64,000 bases of DNA, taken from contig NZ_JACBZY010000001.1 of the NCBI RefSeq assembly GCF_013408685.1, forward strand, positions 1,364,001 to 1,428,000, written 5' to 3'. Of this stretch, positions 1 to 10,184 are shown piece after piece. Within the stretch, counting starts at the first letter, position 1. Every line of letters begins with the position of its first letter. Source of the stretch: Schumannella luteola. Lineage in GTDB: Bacteria > Actinomycetota > Actinomycetes > Actinomycetales > Microbacteriaceae. Position numbers and translations under genes: made by a program. Below the pieces are notes generated by a model. The model searched no databases, had not been told where the DNA came from, and worked only from the letters and a program-made list of their open reading frames with translations.

Positions 1-1
1 C

Positions 2-450
<449 letters not shown>

Positions 451-451
<1 letters not shown>

Positions 452-1818
452 TGACCGACACCGCAGCAGCCCCGAAGAAGTCGGGCGGCATCCGCGACCT
501 GGGCAAGATGTTCGGCGGCGGCCAGTCGAGCGTGCGCCAGTTCGGCATCCTCGGCGCCCTCGTCGCGATCATCATCATCTTCCAGGTGCTCACCGGCGGG
601 AAGACGCTCGAGCCCGGCAACGTGATCAACATCGTCAACCAGAACGCCTACGTGCTGATCCTGGCGATCGGCATGGTCATGGTGATCATCGCCGGCCACA
701 TCGACCTCTCGGTCGGCTCGGTCGCCGCGTTCACCGGCATCATCGTCGCGATCGCGATGAACCGCGGCGGTGTTCCGTGGTGGCTCGGCGTGCTGATCGG
801 CCTCGGCATCGGCGCCCTGGTCGGCGCCTGGCAGGGCTTCTGGGTCGCCTACGTCGGGGTTCCGGCGTTCATCGTGACCTTGGCCGGCATGCTCGTCTTC
901 CGCGGACTCAACCAGTTCGTGGGCAACTCGACCACCGAGCCGATCAAGGACGACATCTTCCTGCAGATCGGCGGCGGCTACCTGCCCGACCCCGACCTCG
1001 GCATCGCGTACAACGTGCCGACGCTGATCCTGGGCCTCCTCGCCGCGGTCTTCGTGATCATCAACGAGTTCCGGATGCGCGCCCGCCAGCGCAAGGTCGG
1101 CGCCGAGAGCGCCCCGCTCTGGGTCAGCATCGTCAAGGTCGTGCTGCTCGCCGCCGTCATCATCGTCGCCGCGTTCCTCTTCGCGGGCGGCCGCGTCGGC
1201 ACGAGCTTCCCGATCCCGGGCATCATCCTCGTCGCGCTCGTCATCATCTACGCCTTCGTGACCAACAACACCGTCACCGGCCGCCACATCTACTCGGTCG
1301 GCGGCAACTGGCACGCCGCCGAGCTGTCGGGCGTGAAGATCAAGCGCATCAACTTCTTCGTCATGATGAACATGTCGATCCTGGCGGCCGTCGCGGGCAT
1401 GGTCTTCATCTCGCGCTCGGTGTCGTCGGGCCCCGGAGACGGCACCAGCTGGGAGCTCGACGCGATCGCGGCGGTCTTCATCGGCGGCGCCGCCGTCTCG
1501 GGCGGCATCGGAACCGTCATCGGCTCGATCGTCGGTGGTCTGGTGATCGCCGTGCTCAACAACGGCCTGCAGCTGCTCGGCGTCTCGTCCGACAAGGTGC
1601 AGATCATCAAGGGCCTCGTGCTGCTGCTCGCCGTCGGCATCGACGTGCTCTCGAAGCGCTCCGGCGGCCGCTCGCTGATGTCGCGCTTCTCGCGCCCCAA
1701 GAAGGTCAGCGCCGCCGACGAGAACATGACCTACCCCCTCAACCGTCCCCTGGTCGAGCCCGACGGAGCCTCCGCCGAGCAGTCCGGCCGACCCTCGAGC
1801 ACTACGCCGAACGCCTGA
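451..1818 (+). CDS. mmsB: Multiple-monosaccharide ABC transporter permease
   Basis: 455-residue inner membrane permease of the CUT2 sugar importer. About ten hydrophobic segments are visible, the first near residues 30-50. The conserved stretch GHIDLSVGSVAAFTG and the C-terminal AAVSGGIGTVIGSIVGGLVIAVLNNGLQLL are characteristic of RbsC/XylH/GguB permeases. It is longer than RbsC (about 320 aa) because of a loop near residues 150-250, as in GguB/MmsB. The chosen ATG overlaps the stop of the ATPase gene; the reading frame is open further upstream but that part is antisense-like arginine-rich sequence. The substrate-binding lipoprotein follows 85 bases downstream. The sugar (xylose, glucose, galactose or arabinose) cannot be told from sequence. 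Confidence 0.9.
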
Positions 1819-1903
1819 CGGCGCCCGTCGTAGCCATCCCCGGATCGCAGCGTCGCTCCGGACCCTTGCACCACCACACATCACAACGAAAGTGACGGAA
1901 CAC

Positions 1904-2998
1904 ATGCGAAAGCTCGCCATCACCACGACCGCGGTCGCCGCGGTCGCGCTGCTCGCGCTCGCCGGCTGCTCCAGCCGCAGCGCTGACGACTCCGGCAGCG
2001 GAGACGCCAAGGGCTTCGACAAGGGCTCGCTCATCGGCGTCGCCCTGCCCGACAAGACCTCGGAGAACTGGGTTCTCGCCGGTGGCCTCTTCAAGAGCGC
2101 CATCGAGGAGGCGGGCTTCAAGGCCGACGTGCAGTACGCCGGTCAGAGCACCCCGGTTCCCGACCAGCAGGCCCAGATCGCCTCGATGTCGACCAAGGGC
2201 GCGAAGGTCATCATCATCGGCGCCAAGGACGGCGGCCAGCTCGGCACGCAGGTCAAGGACGCCAAGGCCGCCGGTGCCACCGTCATCGCCTACGACCGCA
2301 TCCTCACCGACACGAAGGACATCGACTACTACGTCGCCTTCAACAACGAGAAGGTCGGCGAGCTGCAGGGCCAGGCCCTGCTCGACGGCCTCAAGGCCAA
2401 GTTCCCGGACAAGAAGAGCTACAACATCGAGCTCTTCTCGGGCGACCCCGGTGACGCCAACGCCCCCGTCTTCTTCCAGGGTGCGATGAAGATCCTGCAG
2501 CCGAAGATCGACGACGGCACGCTCAAGGTCGTCTCGGGTCAGACCGACATCAAGCAGACCGCCACGAAGGACTGGCTCGCGCAGAACGCGCAGAACCGCA
2601 TGGACACGATCCTGCAGGGTTCGTACCAGTCGACCGAGCTCGACGGCGTGCTGTCGCCCAACGACACGCTCGCCCGCGCCATCCTCACCTCGGTGAAGAG
2701 CGCCGGCAAGCCCGCCATCGTCGTGACCGGTCAGGACTCCGAGGCCGCCTCGATCCCGCTGATCATGTCGGGAGAGCAGTACATGACCATCTACAAGGAC
2801 ACTCGTGACCTCGTGAAGAAGGCCATCGAGATGACCACGCAGCTCTCGAAGGGCGACAAGGCCGACACCACCACGAAGACGAACAACGGTTCCGTCGACG
2901 TGCCGACCTTCTACCTCCCGCCGGTCGTCGTCACCAAGGACAACGCCGCCGAGGCCTACAAGAACAACCCCGACCTCGAGAAGCTGACCCAGCAGTAA
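1904..2998 (+). CDS. chvE: ChvE-like sugar-binding lipoprotein
   Basis: 364-residue extracellular solute-binding protein of the importer. A lipoprotein signal peptide is clear: MRKLAITTTAVAAVALLALAGC, with lipobox LAGC, so the mature protein is lipid-anchored at the Cys. The fold is the periplasmic-binding type 4 family (IGVALPDKTSENWV..., QIASMSTKGAKVIIIGAKDG, ATVIAYDRIL, GVLSPNDTLARAI, VVTGQDSE), closest in style to ChvE/xylose-binding proteins. An in-frame GTG at 1892 would add MTEH; the ATG at 1904 is preferred because it begins the normal signal peptide, and AAAG/ACGGA upstream can serve as a weak ribosome site. It is the last gene of the operon and a hairpin follows. Confidence 0.9.
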   Translation: MRKLAITTTAVAAVALLALAGCSSRSADDSGSGDAKGFDKGSLIGVALPDKTSENWVLAGGLFKSAIEEAGFKADVQYAGQSTPVPDQQAQIASMSTKGAKVIIIGAKDGGQLGTQVKDAKAAGATVIAYDRILTDTKDIDYYVAFNNEKVGELQGQALLDGLKAKFPDKKSYNIELFSGDPGDANAPVFFQGAMKILQPKIDDGTLKVVSGQTDIKQTATKDWLAQNAQNRMDTILQGSYQSTELDGVLSPNDTLARAILTSVKSAGKPAIVVTGQDSEAASIPLIMSGEQYMTIYKDTRDLVKKAIEMTTQLSKGDKADTTTKTNNGSVDVPTFYLPPVVVTKDNAAEAYKNNPDLEKLTQQ

Positions 2999-3052
2999 GC
3001 AGCGCGAGGCTCTGACGCGGGCGCTGCACCGCACGCGTCGACACCACGGCAG

Positions 3053-3080
3053 GGGCCGTCCGGATCCATCCGGGCGGCCC
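3053..3080 (+). terminator. Hairpin after chvE
   Basis: GGGCCG-t-CCGGAT pairs with ATCCGG-g-CGGCCC across two central bases, so 6+6 base pairs with one bulge pair. It begins 54 bases after the chvE stop and is followed by ttcgcc, not a true T-run. Likely intrinsic terminator of the importer operon, in the T-poor style seen elsewhere in the window. Confidence 0.6.
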
Positions 3081-3173
3081 TTCGCCGTTCCCGGGCGGCT
3101 GCGCATAGCCGGGTCATAGCGAGTCGGGGCCTCCGCACAGGATGGCCCTGCACCGGCCATAGCGGGCGACCGG

Positions 3174-4517
3174 ATGCTCGTGCCCATGAGCGCCGAGACG
3201 ACCAGTGACCCGACCCCGCCCGAGCCGGCGACGCTGCCTGCGCTGCTGGAGGTCGTCGTTCCCGTCTACGACGAGGAGCGCTCGCTCGAGCACAGCATCC
3301 GCACCCTGCACGCCGCCCTCGCCGGGCAGTTCGCCGACCGCTGGCTCGTCACGATCGCCGACAACGCGTCCACCGACGCGACCCCGCAGATCGCCGACGA
3401 CCTCGCGGCCGAGCTCGAGCGGGTGCGCGCCGTGCACCTCGCCGAGAAGGGCCGCGGCCGCGCGCTCAAGCAGGTCTGGCTGACCAGCGAGGCGGAGGTC
3501 GTCGGCTACCTCGACGTCGACCTCTCGACCGACCTCGCCGCGCTCGCGCCGCTCGTCGCGCCGCTGCTCTCCGGCCACTCCGACCTCGCGATCGGCACCC
3601 GCCTCTCCGCCGACTCGCGCGTCGTGCGCGGGGCCAAGCGCGAGTTCGTCTCGCGCGGCTACAACACGCTGCTGCGGGCGACCGGGCTGCGCGCCTCCGA
3701 CGCGCAGTGCGGCTTCAAGGCGATGCGCAGCGACGTCGCCCGGCGCATCCTGCCCTTCGTCGAGGACACCGGCTGGTTCTTCGACACCGAGGTGCTGATG
3801 ATCGCCGAGCGCTCAGGCCTGCGCATCCACGAGGTGCCGGTCGACTGGGTGGATGACGAAGACAGCAAGGTCGACATCGTCGCCACCGCCCTCGCTGACC
3901 TGCGCGGCGTCGTGCGCGTGCTGCGCGGCATCGCCTCGCGGCGCATCCCCGTCGAGGCGATCTACGCCGAGCTCGGCCGGCGCCCCTTCGAGCAGGTGCA
4001 CCGACCCGGGTTCTTCGGACAGGTGCTGCGTTTCGGCCTCATCGGCGGGGCCTCGACGGTCGCCTACGCGCTGCTCTACCTCGGCCTGCAGCTGGTCATC
4101 GCCCCGCAGGTCGCCAACTTCGTCGCGCTGCTGCTCACCGCCATCGCGAACACCTGGGCCAACCGCCACATCACCTTCGGCGTGCGCGGCCGGGCCGGCC
4201 TCGTCAGCGATCAGGTCAAGGGGCTCCTCGTGTTCCTGCTGGCCTGGTGCCTGACCTCCGGCTCGCTGCTCGCCCTGCACGCCGCCCGGCCGGAGTCGGG
4301 TCCGGTCGCCGAGCTCATCGTGCTGACCGTCGCCAACCTCGTCGCGACCGCGCTGCGCTTCGCGCTGCTGCGGGCGTGGGTGTTCCGGCGCACGCGATCC
4401 CTCATCCACTCGACGCCGGCCGCCTCGGCCGCCCCGATCCCGGCCGACTCGGCCACCTCGACCCCGCGGACCGGCGCGCTCGCCGCCGCGCTGACCCAGG
4501 AGGACGCCGCAGCATGA
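3174..4517 (+). CDS. Glycosyltransferase family 2 fused to a GtrA membrane domain
   Basis: 447 residues. Residues about 20-250 are a GT2 domain of the dolichol-phosphate mannose synthase kind: LEVVVPVYDEERSLEHSI, nucleotide site VTIADNASTDATP, metal-binding DVDLS near residue 115, then GFKAMRSDVARRILP. Residues about 280-410 are a GtrA/DPMS-like domain with four membrane segments (FGLIGGASTVAYALLYLGLQLV, NTWANRHITFG). Such fusions make a polyprenyl-phosphate-linked sugar and help flip it across the membrane (family knowledge). The downstream GT39 enzyme overlaps by four bases (ATGA) and is the likely user of that sugar. ATG 3186 is an alternative start; neither has a strong ribosome site. The pair resembles Bacillus ykcC-ykcB. 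Confidence 0.85.
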   Translation: MLVPMSAETTSDPTPPEPATLPALLEVVVPVYDEERSLEHSIRTLHAALAGQFADRWLVTIADNASTDATPQIADDLAAELERVRAVHLAEKGRGRALKQVWLTSEAEVVGYLDVDLSTDLAALAPLVAPLLSGHSDLAIGTRLSADSRVVRGAKREFVSRGYNTLLRATGLRASDAQCGFKAMRSDVARRILPFVEDTGWFFDTEVLMIAERSGLRIHEVPVDWVDDEDSKVDIVATALADLRGVVRVLRGIASRRIPVEAIYAELGRRPFEQVHRPGFFGQVLRFGLIGGASTVAYALLYLGLQLVIAPQVANFVALLLTAIANTWANRHITFGVRGRAGLVSDQVKGLLVFLLAWCLTSGSLLALHAARPESGPVAELIVLTVANLVATALRFALLRAWVFRRTRSLIHSTPAASAAPIPADSATSTPRTGALAAALTQEDAAA

Positions 4518-6736
4518 GCGCCGCCACCACGACCACCGCCGGCTCGGGGCGCATCCCCGCCGGCACCGCCCACTCTCCTCTCGGCACGCGCCTGCGCGAA
4601 GCGGGCCGCGCCCTCGTGCTCGGCCGTCGCGGCGCCCTGCTCTGGGAGCGCCCCGCGCTGCTCGGACTGCTCGCCGTCACCGCCGTGCTCTACATCTGGA
4701 ACCTCGGCGCGAGCGGCTACGCCAACTCCTTCTACTCCGCGGCGGTGCAGGCCGGCAGCGTGAACTGGGAGGCCTTCTTCTACGGCTCGAGCGACGCGGC
4801 GAACTCGATCACGGTCGACAAGCCGCCGGCGAGCCTGTGGATCATGGCCCTCTCGGTGCGTCTCTTCGGGCTGAGCTCGTGGAGCATCCTGCTGCCCGAG
4901 GCGATCATGGGCGTCATCACGGTCGCGATCGTGTACGCCACCGTGCGCCGCCGCTTCAGCGCCGCGACCGCGCTGCTGGCCGGGGGAGTGCTCGCGATCA
5001 CGCCGGTCGCCGCGCTGATGTTCCGCTTCAACAACCCCGATGCGCTGCTCGTGCTGCTGCTGAGCCTCGCGACCTACTTCACGATCCGCGGCGTCGAAGA
5101 CGGCCGCATCCGCTGGGTGCTGTGGGCCGGCGCGATGATCGGCCTCGGCTTCCTGACCAAGCAGCTGCAGGCCTTCGTGCTGCTGCCCCCGCTCGCGCTC
5201 GTCTACCTCTGGGCGGCGCCGCGCACCTTCCGCGTGCGACTGCTGCACTCGCTCGCCGCGCTCGGCGCCGTGATCGTGTCGGCCGGATGGTGGGTCGCGA
5301 TCGTCGAGCTCGTGCCCGAGTCGTGGCGGCCCTACATCGGCGGCTCGCAGACGAACAGCTTCCTCGAGCTGACCTTCGGCTACAACGGCTTCGGGCGGCT
5401 CACGGGGAACGAGACCGGCAGCGTCACCGGCGGCGGTGGCGGTGGCAACACCGGCGGCGGGATGTGGGGCTCGACCGGCATCACGCGCCTCTTCGACGGT
5501 GAGATCGGCGGTCAGATCACCTGGCTGCTGCCGGCCGCGCTCGTCGTCGGCGTCGTCGCCCTCGTGCTGCTGCGCCGCGCCCCGCGCACCTCGGTGCGCC
5601 GCGCCATCCTCGTCATCTTCGGCGGCTGGATGCTCGTCACCGGACTCGCCTTCAGCTTCATGGCCGGCATCTTCCACGCCTACTACACGGTCGCGCTCGC
5701 CCCGGCGATCGCGGCGGTCGTCGCGATCGGCACGACCATGCTGTGGGAGCGCCGCTCGGCCCTGTGGGCGCGGATCGTGCTCGCCGCGGTGCTGCTCGGC
5801 AGCGCCGGCTGGGCCTACGCGCTGCTCACCCGAGCGGGCGACTGGATGCCCTGGCTCAAGTTCGTCGTCGTCGGCCTCGCGGTCATCGGCGCGGTGCTGC
5901 TCGTGCTGCCGCCGCTCGGCCGGCGCATCGCCGTGGCGACCGCCGCGGTGTCGCTGATCGGCGCTCTCGCGGCCCCGGCCGCCTACTCGCTGCAGACCGT
6001 CTCGGAGGGCCACAGTGGCTCGATCGTCACGGCCGGCCCGAGCGTGCAGGGCGGGATGGGCGGCTTCGGCGGCGGCCGCGGCGGCGGCCAGGGCGGGATG
6101 GGCGGCCCGGGGGGAGGTCAGGGCGGCTTCCCCGGGTCGAACCAGAACGGCTCGTCGAACGGCTCGTCGAGCGCGCAGGGCTTCGGCGGCACCCCGCCAC
6201 AGGGCTTCGGGCAGGGCGGCACGGGGGCGGGTTCGAGCACCGGGACGGGGTCGGGCACCGGCTCGACCGGCGGCTCGACCGGCGCCACCGGGCAGGGCGG
6301 CTTCCCCGGCCAGGGCGGCACCGCATCCGGTGAGAGCTCGACCGGCGGCGGCCGCGGCGGCTTCGGCGGCGGAGGCGCCGGCGGACTGCTCGGCGCGAGC
6401 AGCGTCAGCACGAAGGTCGAGGCCCTGCTGAAGAAGAACGCGAGCGCCTACACCTGGGCGGCCGCGACGATCGGCTCGAACAGCGCCGCCGGCTACCAGC
6501 TCGCGACCGAGCTGCCGGTCATGCCGATCGGCGGATTCAACGGCAGCGACCCCTCGCCGACCCTCGCCGAGTTCCAGGCCCTCGTGAAGAAGGGCGAGAT
6601 CCACTACTTCATCGCCAGCGGCGTCAGCGGACGCTCCAACGGCGGCTCGGATGCGGCCAGCGCGATCTCCAGCTGGGTCGAGGAGAACTACACGGCCACG
6701 ACGGTCGACGGGGTCACCCTCTACGACCTGAGCTGA
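4514..6736 (+). CDS. GT39-type membrane glycosyltransferase, YkcB-like, with glycine-rich segment
   Basis: 740-residue polytopic membrane protein that should transfer a lipid-linked sugar outside the membrane. The N-terminal half has the ArnT/PMT layout: first membrane helix near residue 45, then YIWNLGASGYANSFYSAAVQAG, the acidic/DKPPAS loop typical of GT39, and about ten further helices. Residues about 505-630 are very rich in Gly, Ser and Gln (GGMGGFGGGRGGGQGG style), and the last 100 residues form a compact domain (AYTWAAATIGSNSAAGYQLATELPVMPIGGFNG) as in YkcA/YkcB C-terminal domains. The start ATG overlaps the stop of the GT2-GtrA gene; frame openness upstream is coincidental. The acceptor is unknown (wall polymer or protein). 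A strong hairpin follows. Confidence 0.84.
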   Translation: MSAATTTTAGSGRIPAGTAHSPLGTRLREAGRALVLGRRGALLWERPALLGLLAVTAVLYIWNLGASGYANSFYSAAVQAGSVNWEAFFYGSSDAANSITVDKPPASLWIMALSVRLFGLSSWSILLPEAIMGVITVAIVYATVRRRFSAATALLAGGVLAITPVAALMFRFNNPDALLVLLLSLATYFTIRGVEDGRIRWVLWAGAMIGLGFLTKQLQAFVLLPPLALVYLWAAPRTFRVRLLHSLAALGAVIVSAGWWVAIVELVPESWRPYIGGSQTNSFLELTFGYNGFGRLTGNETGSVTGGGGGGNTGGGMWGSTGITRLFDGEIGGQITWLLPAALVVGVVALVLLRRAPRTSVRRAILVIFGGWMLVTGLAFSFMAGIFHAYYTVALAPAIAAVVAIGTTMLWERRSALWARIVLAAVLLGSAGWAYALLTRAGDWMPWLKFVVVGLAVIGAVLLVLPPLGRRIAVATAAVSLIGALAAPAAYSLQTVSEGHSGSIVTAGPSVQGGMGGFGGGRGGGQGGMGGPGGGQGGFPGSNQNGSSNGSSSAQGFGGTPPQGFGQGGTGAGSSTGTGSGTGSTGGSTGATGQGGFPGQGGTASGESSTGGGRGGFGGGGAGGLLGASSVSTKVEALLKKNASAYTWAAATIGSNSAAGYQLATELPVMPIGGFNGSDPSPTLAEFQALVKKGEIHYFIASGVSGRSNGGSDAASAISSWVEENYTATTVDGVTLYDLS

Positions 6737-6779
6737 GGCGGCGTGAGCTGAACATCCGGGGCGCCGCGCGTCCCACCGG

Positions 6780-6816
6780 AGCGGGTCTCGATCGCGAGGA
6801 GCGATCGAGACCCGCT
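6780..6816 (+). terminator. Perfect 16-bp hairpin after the glycosyltransferase operon
   Basis: Bases 6780-6795 (AGCGGGTCTCGATCGC) are perfectly complementary to 6801-6816 with loop GAGGA. It starts 44 bases after the stop codon and ends 190 bases before the next gene. No T-run follows, as is common in this window. Terminator is the simplest reading. Confidence 0.7.
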
Positions 6817-7006
6817 CATCGTCGCGCGACAGGTGTCGCGTCTGCGAAGATCGAGCGACCGTGAGGGAATCGTGCGCACGCTGCACCGTTGCACTACGGC
6901 ACGGCGTCACCGCGAACGGGGCGGCCGGAGCACCACCGCTGCGCAGCCTCATCACGCAGCGCACCACACCACCACCGCATCTCGACCGCTTCCGGAGCGC
7001 TCACCC

Positions 7007-8233
7007 ATGACCGCCCTCGTGCACCCCGGCGACGCCATGTCGCGCGGCCAGCGCATCCTGCACATCATCCTGCTCGGTGCGCTCGTCGGCCTCGGCCCCT
7101 TCACGATCGACCTCTACCTGCCCGCCTTCCCGAAGGTCGTCGACGAGCTGTCGACGACGGATGCGGCGGTGCAGCTGACCCTGACGGCGACCACGGTCGG
7201 CTTCGGCCTCGGCCAGCTCGTCGTCGGCCCCTGGAGTGACCGGGTCGGCCGCCGCCTGCCGCTGCTGCTCGCGACAGCGCTGCACATCGGCGCGAGCATC
7301 GGCGTCGCCGCCTCGCCCGACGTCGTCTGGGTCGGCGTGTTCCGCGTGCTGCAGGGCATCGGCGCGGCCGGCGGCGGCGTGGTCGCGATGGCCATGGTGC
7401 GCGACCTCTTCTCCGGGCACGCGCTCGTGCGGATGCTCTCCCGCCTGGCCCTCGTGACCGGGCTCGCGCCCATCCTCGCGCCGCTCATCGGCTCGCAGAT
7501 GCTGCTGTTCTTCGACTGGCGCGGCATCTTCGTCGCCCTCGCGATCTACGGCTTCGTCGCGGTCGTCGTCGCCGCCTTCCTCGTGGCCGAGACGCGGCCG
7601 CGGGGCGCCCACATCCCCTCGGCTACGACCACCGCGCGGCAGAGATATCGGGCGCTGTTCACCGACCGCGTCTTCATCGGCGTCGCGATCATCGGCGGCA
7701 TGCAGTTCTCCGGACTGTTCGCCTATCTCTCGGCCTCGTCGCTGCTGCTGCAGAACGTCTACGGCCTCAGCGCGCAGCAGTTCGGCATCATGTTCGGCGT
7801 CAACTCGCTCGGACTCGTGATCGCGTCGCAGCTCTCGTCGCGGCTCATGCGGCGCATCGGCCCGCAATGGATCCTCGCCACGGCGATCGGCATCATGCTG
7901 CTCAGCTCGCTCTCGATCGCTGTCGTCGCGCTGCTCGGCGGTGCGCTCATCCCGATCCTCGTCGCCCTGTTCGTGATGCTCGCGGCCTGCGGTCTCGCGT
8001 TCCCCAGCGTGCAGGTGCTCGCGCTCGCGCACCACGGCAGCGAGGCGGGCACGGCGGCCTCGCTGCTCGGCGCCGTCAACTTCGGCCTCGCCGGCGTGAT
8101 CTCGCCGATCGTCGGCGTGCTCGGCATCACCTCGGCGCTGCCGATGGCGGCGGTCATGATCGGCTGCCACGTCGTCGCGAACGTCGTCATGTGGACGATC
8201 GTGCGGCCGCGGACGGTGCCGCCGATCGAGTAG
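7007..8233 (+). CDS. MFS drug exporter, Bcr/CflA type
   Basis: 408-residue major facilitator protein with 12 membrane segments. LGPFTIDLYLPAFPKVVDELSTTDAAVQLTLTA is the hallmark N-terminus of the Bcr/CflA (bicyclomycin/multidrug) subfamily, followed by the loop 2-3 motif GPWSDRVGRRLPLLLAT and the helix 5 stretch RVLQGIGAAGGGVVAMAMVRDLF. The ATG at 7007 is chosen for the GGAG at 6994-6997, nine bases upstream; the open frame further upstream is low in typical coding character. Drug specificity cannot be inferred. It stands alone: hairpins lie on both sides and no regulator is adjacent. Confidence 0.87.
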   Translation: MTALVHPGDAMSRGQRILHIILLGALVGLGPFTIDLYLPAFPKVVDELSTTDAAVQLTLTATTVGFGLGQLVVGPWSDRVGRRLPLLLATALHIGASIGVAASPDVVWVGVFRVLQGIGAAGGGVVAMAMVRDLFSGHALVRMLSRLALVTGLAPILAPLIGSQMLLFFDWRGIFVALAIYGFVAVVVAAFLVAETRPRGAHIPSATTTARQRYRALFTDRVFIGVAIIGGMQFSGLFAYLSASSLLLQNVYGLSAQQFGIMFGVNSLGLVIASQLSSRLMRRIGPQWILATAIGIMLLSSLSIAVVALLGGALIPILVALFVMLAACGLAFPSVQVLALAHHGSEAGTAASLLGAVNFGLAGVISPIVGVLGITSALPMAAVMIGCHVVANVVMWTIVRPRTVPPIE

Positions 8234-8250
8234 GCCGGGCGCCCGGACCG

Positions 8251-8291
8251 GCGCGGGCGAGCGCGGGCGAGCGCGGGGCCGGGCCCGGCCC
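8251..8291. repeat. GC-rich decamer repeat and 16-bp palindrome
   Basis: GCGCGGGCGA occurs twice in tandem at 8251-8270 with a partial third copy, directly followed by the perfect palindrome GGGCCGGGCCCGGCCC at 8276-8291. It lies between the convergent MFS and DUF222 genes, so it may act as a two-way terminator; it may also be simple slippage-prone sequence. Confidence 0.5.
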
Positions 8292-8410
8292 GGGTCGGGC
8301 CAGAGGAGCGTTGCGGTTGCCGCGACGTGATGGGTCGGCTGTGTGAGCGATCGAGTGCGTCGGTCTCTCGCGCGCACGGTCGATCGACGACGACAGGGAG
8401 TCGCTCGGCT

Positions 8411-9937
8411 TCAGAACGGGGCCGGGATCGGGTCATGGGCCGCCGCGATCGCGAACGGCGCACCGGTTTCATGGTCGCGAAGTCCGCGGGGGCGATCCGG
8501 TGGATCGTCGAGAGGTTCACCGCTGTCGGGGATCGGTCGGTGGCAGCGGATGGGGTGTCCGAGTGGCACGAACGCCACGGGTGGGGCGGGCGCGTCTTCG
8601 CGGTAGACGCGGCCGGTCGGGGATGTCCATTGCAGGACTCCGCCGGGATGCTGTCTCACTCGCCAGGCGGTGAATTGCTTCATCGAGTGATGCCGCTGGC
8701 ACAGATGGGCGAGGTTGATCAGTGCCGTCGGACCGCCGAGCGCGTGGTCGAGGGTGTGGTCGAGCTCGCAGCGGATCGCCGCGATCCGGCATCCCGGGAA
8801 GCGGCAGTGCTGATCCCGGGCCCGCAGGTGACGGCGCTGCTCGAGCGAGGGCCGGTACCGGTCGACCGCGACCGTGACGCCGTCGATGGGATCGGTGAGC
8901 AGGCGGGTCCATGACGAGGTGTCGCCGGCGAGGTAGCGGGCGGTTCCGGCGTCGATCGGTGAGCGCCCGATGAGGTCGGCCGGGTTCTCGTCGTCGCCGA
9001 GGAGAGTGAGCGCGGACACGGTGACCTGCACCTGCGCGCGGATCGCACCCAGCGCACCGGGACCGTCGCCCTGCGCGGTCACGTCGAGCGCCGGGGCGCC
9101 GGCGAGGAGCAGGTCGGCGAACACGTCCGCGCGGATTTGGTCGACCGTCCGCCGATCCGTCGAGGCGCTGGCTCCGCTGGCAGATGCGATGTCGGCGGTG
9201 GTTTCTCCGCGCGGTTCGGCAGCGTCCTGCACCGCGTGCGCCATCCGCGTCAACCGATCCAGGATCCCGTCGCCGATCACCGTCGGGACGGTCGCGATCA
9301 CGTCGCACATCCCATCCCGCCCCGGAATGAGCCGGACCGCACGGCCACGGGCGGCGTCCTCGTGCCGTTCGCTGAAGTTCCGGTCGGTGAGCATCTGGGC
9401 GTAGAGCTCGAGTCCGGCACGCACCCGGTTCGGGGTATCGGCGAGGCTGCGCTCGATCGCCTCCCGCTCGAACTCGCCCCGACGCTCGACCGGGACGACC
9501 CGGCCGGCGTCGACGATCACCGTGACGTGCCCTCGGGTGATGAACCCGTGCTCCCAGGCCGACAACGCGGCAGGGTAGAACTCGACGATCTCCCGTGCCT
9601 CGCCGATGCGGCGCTGCACGGTCCTGTCTGGGGAGCGGAGCACTCCCCCGATCTCCGCCGCGATCGACCGCAGAGCCATGTCATGTGCCCGCACGTTCAC
9701 CGGAGACCCAGCGGCTTCGGCCTCCGCGAGCTGGCCGGCGCGGGCGAGCATTCGCACCTCCGCCACCTGCCCCGCCGTCAACGCCGCGAGCGCCGACTCC
9801 GCCTCACCCACCAGCCCCGGCAACGTCACGACCTCGCCGGCAACACGGCCACCGCCCGCGCTCACGAAGCCATCGACGTCGCCATCAGCGAACGGCGCTT
9901 GGCCGTCGCCTCCGAGTGACGTCCTGGGCTTCTCCAT
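8411..9937 (-). CDS. DUF222 protein with C-terminal HNH nuclease domain
   Basis: 508 residues. The N-terminal two thirds are a DUF222 (13E12-repeat) domain with the typical RRIGEAREIVEFYPAALSAWEHGFITRGHVTVIVD; the C-terminus is an HNH motif with zinc-type cysteines: RDQHCRFPGCR, then CELDHTLDHALGGPT, then LAHLCQRHHSMKQ. Such genes are multi-copy in many actinobacteria; DNA cleavage is expected from the motif but the biological role is not known. The ATG at 9937 follows CACAGT by six bases, consistent with a leaderless start. No terminal repeats or target duplication were seen around it, so mobility is only a possibility. Confidence 0.85.
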   Translation of the reverse strand: MEKPRTSLGGDGQAPFADGDVDGFVSAGGGRVAGEVVTLPGLVGEAESALAALTAGQVAEVRMLARAGQLAEAEAAGSPVNVRAHDMALRSIAAEIGGVLRSPDRTVQRRIGEAREIVEFYPAALSAWEHGFITRGHVTVIVDAGRVVPVERRGEFEREAIERSLADTPNRVRAGLELYAQMLTDRNFSERHEDAARGRAVRLIPGRDGMCDVIATVPTVIGDGILDRLTRMAHAVQDAAEPRGETTADIASASGASASTDRRTVDQIRADVFADLLLAGAPALDVTAQGDGPGALGAIRAQVQVTVSALTLLGDDENPADLIGRSPIDAGTARYLAGDTSSWTRLLTDPIDGVTVAVDRYRPSLEQRRHLRARDQHCRFPGCRIAAIRCELDHTLDHALGGPTALINLAHLCQRHHSMKQFTAWRVRQHPGGVLQWTSPTGRVYREDAPAPPVAFVPLGHPIRCHRPIPDSGEPLDDPPDRPRGLRDHETGAPFAIAAAHDPIPAPF

Positions 9938-10184
9938 ACCTGCACTGTGACAGCCACCACCGACATCCGCCGGAACACCCGAGCGAACCAGAACCGCAGA
10001 TCAGATGCACATTCCACCGACATCCGACACGGGGGGCCCAGGACCACACACGAGACCACGCGAACCATCCGTTCGAGCCCGGGATCCTGATCGGCCGTCG
10101 GATTTGCTCGCGATCGGTCCGTCGCGCGAGCGCCGAGATGCTGTGCGGAGGCTCGATCGGCGAGGACTGTCCGAGGCCATGGCC

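Noticed and set aside
4211-6967. Minus-strand frame of about 900 codons opposite the glycosyltransferase operon
   Set aside because: Low-complexity antisense shadow without start signals; the plus strand encodes two coupled membrane enzymes.
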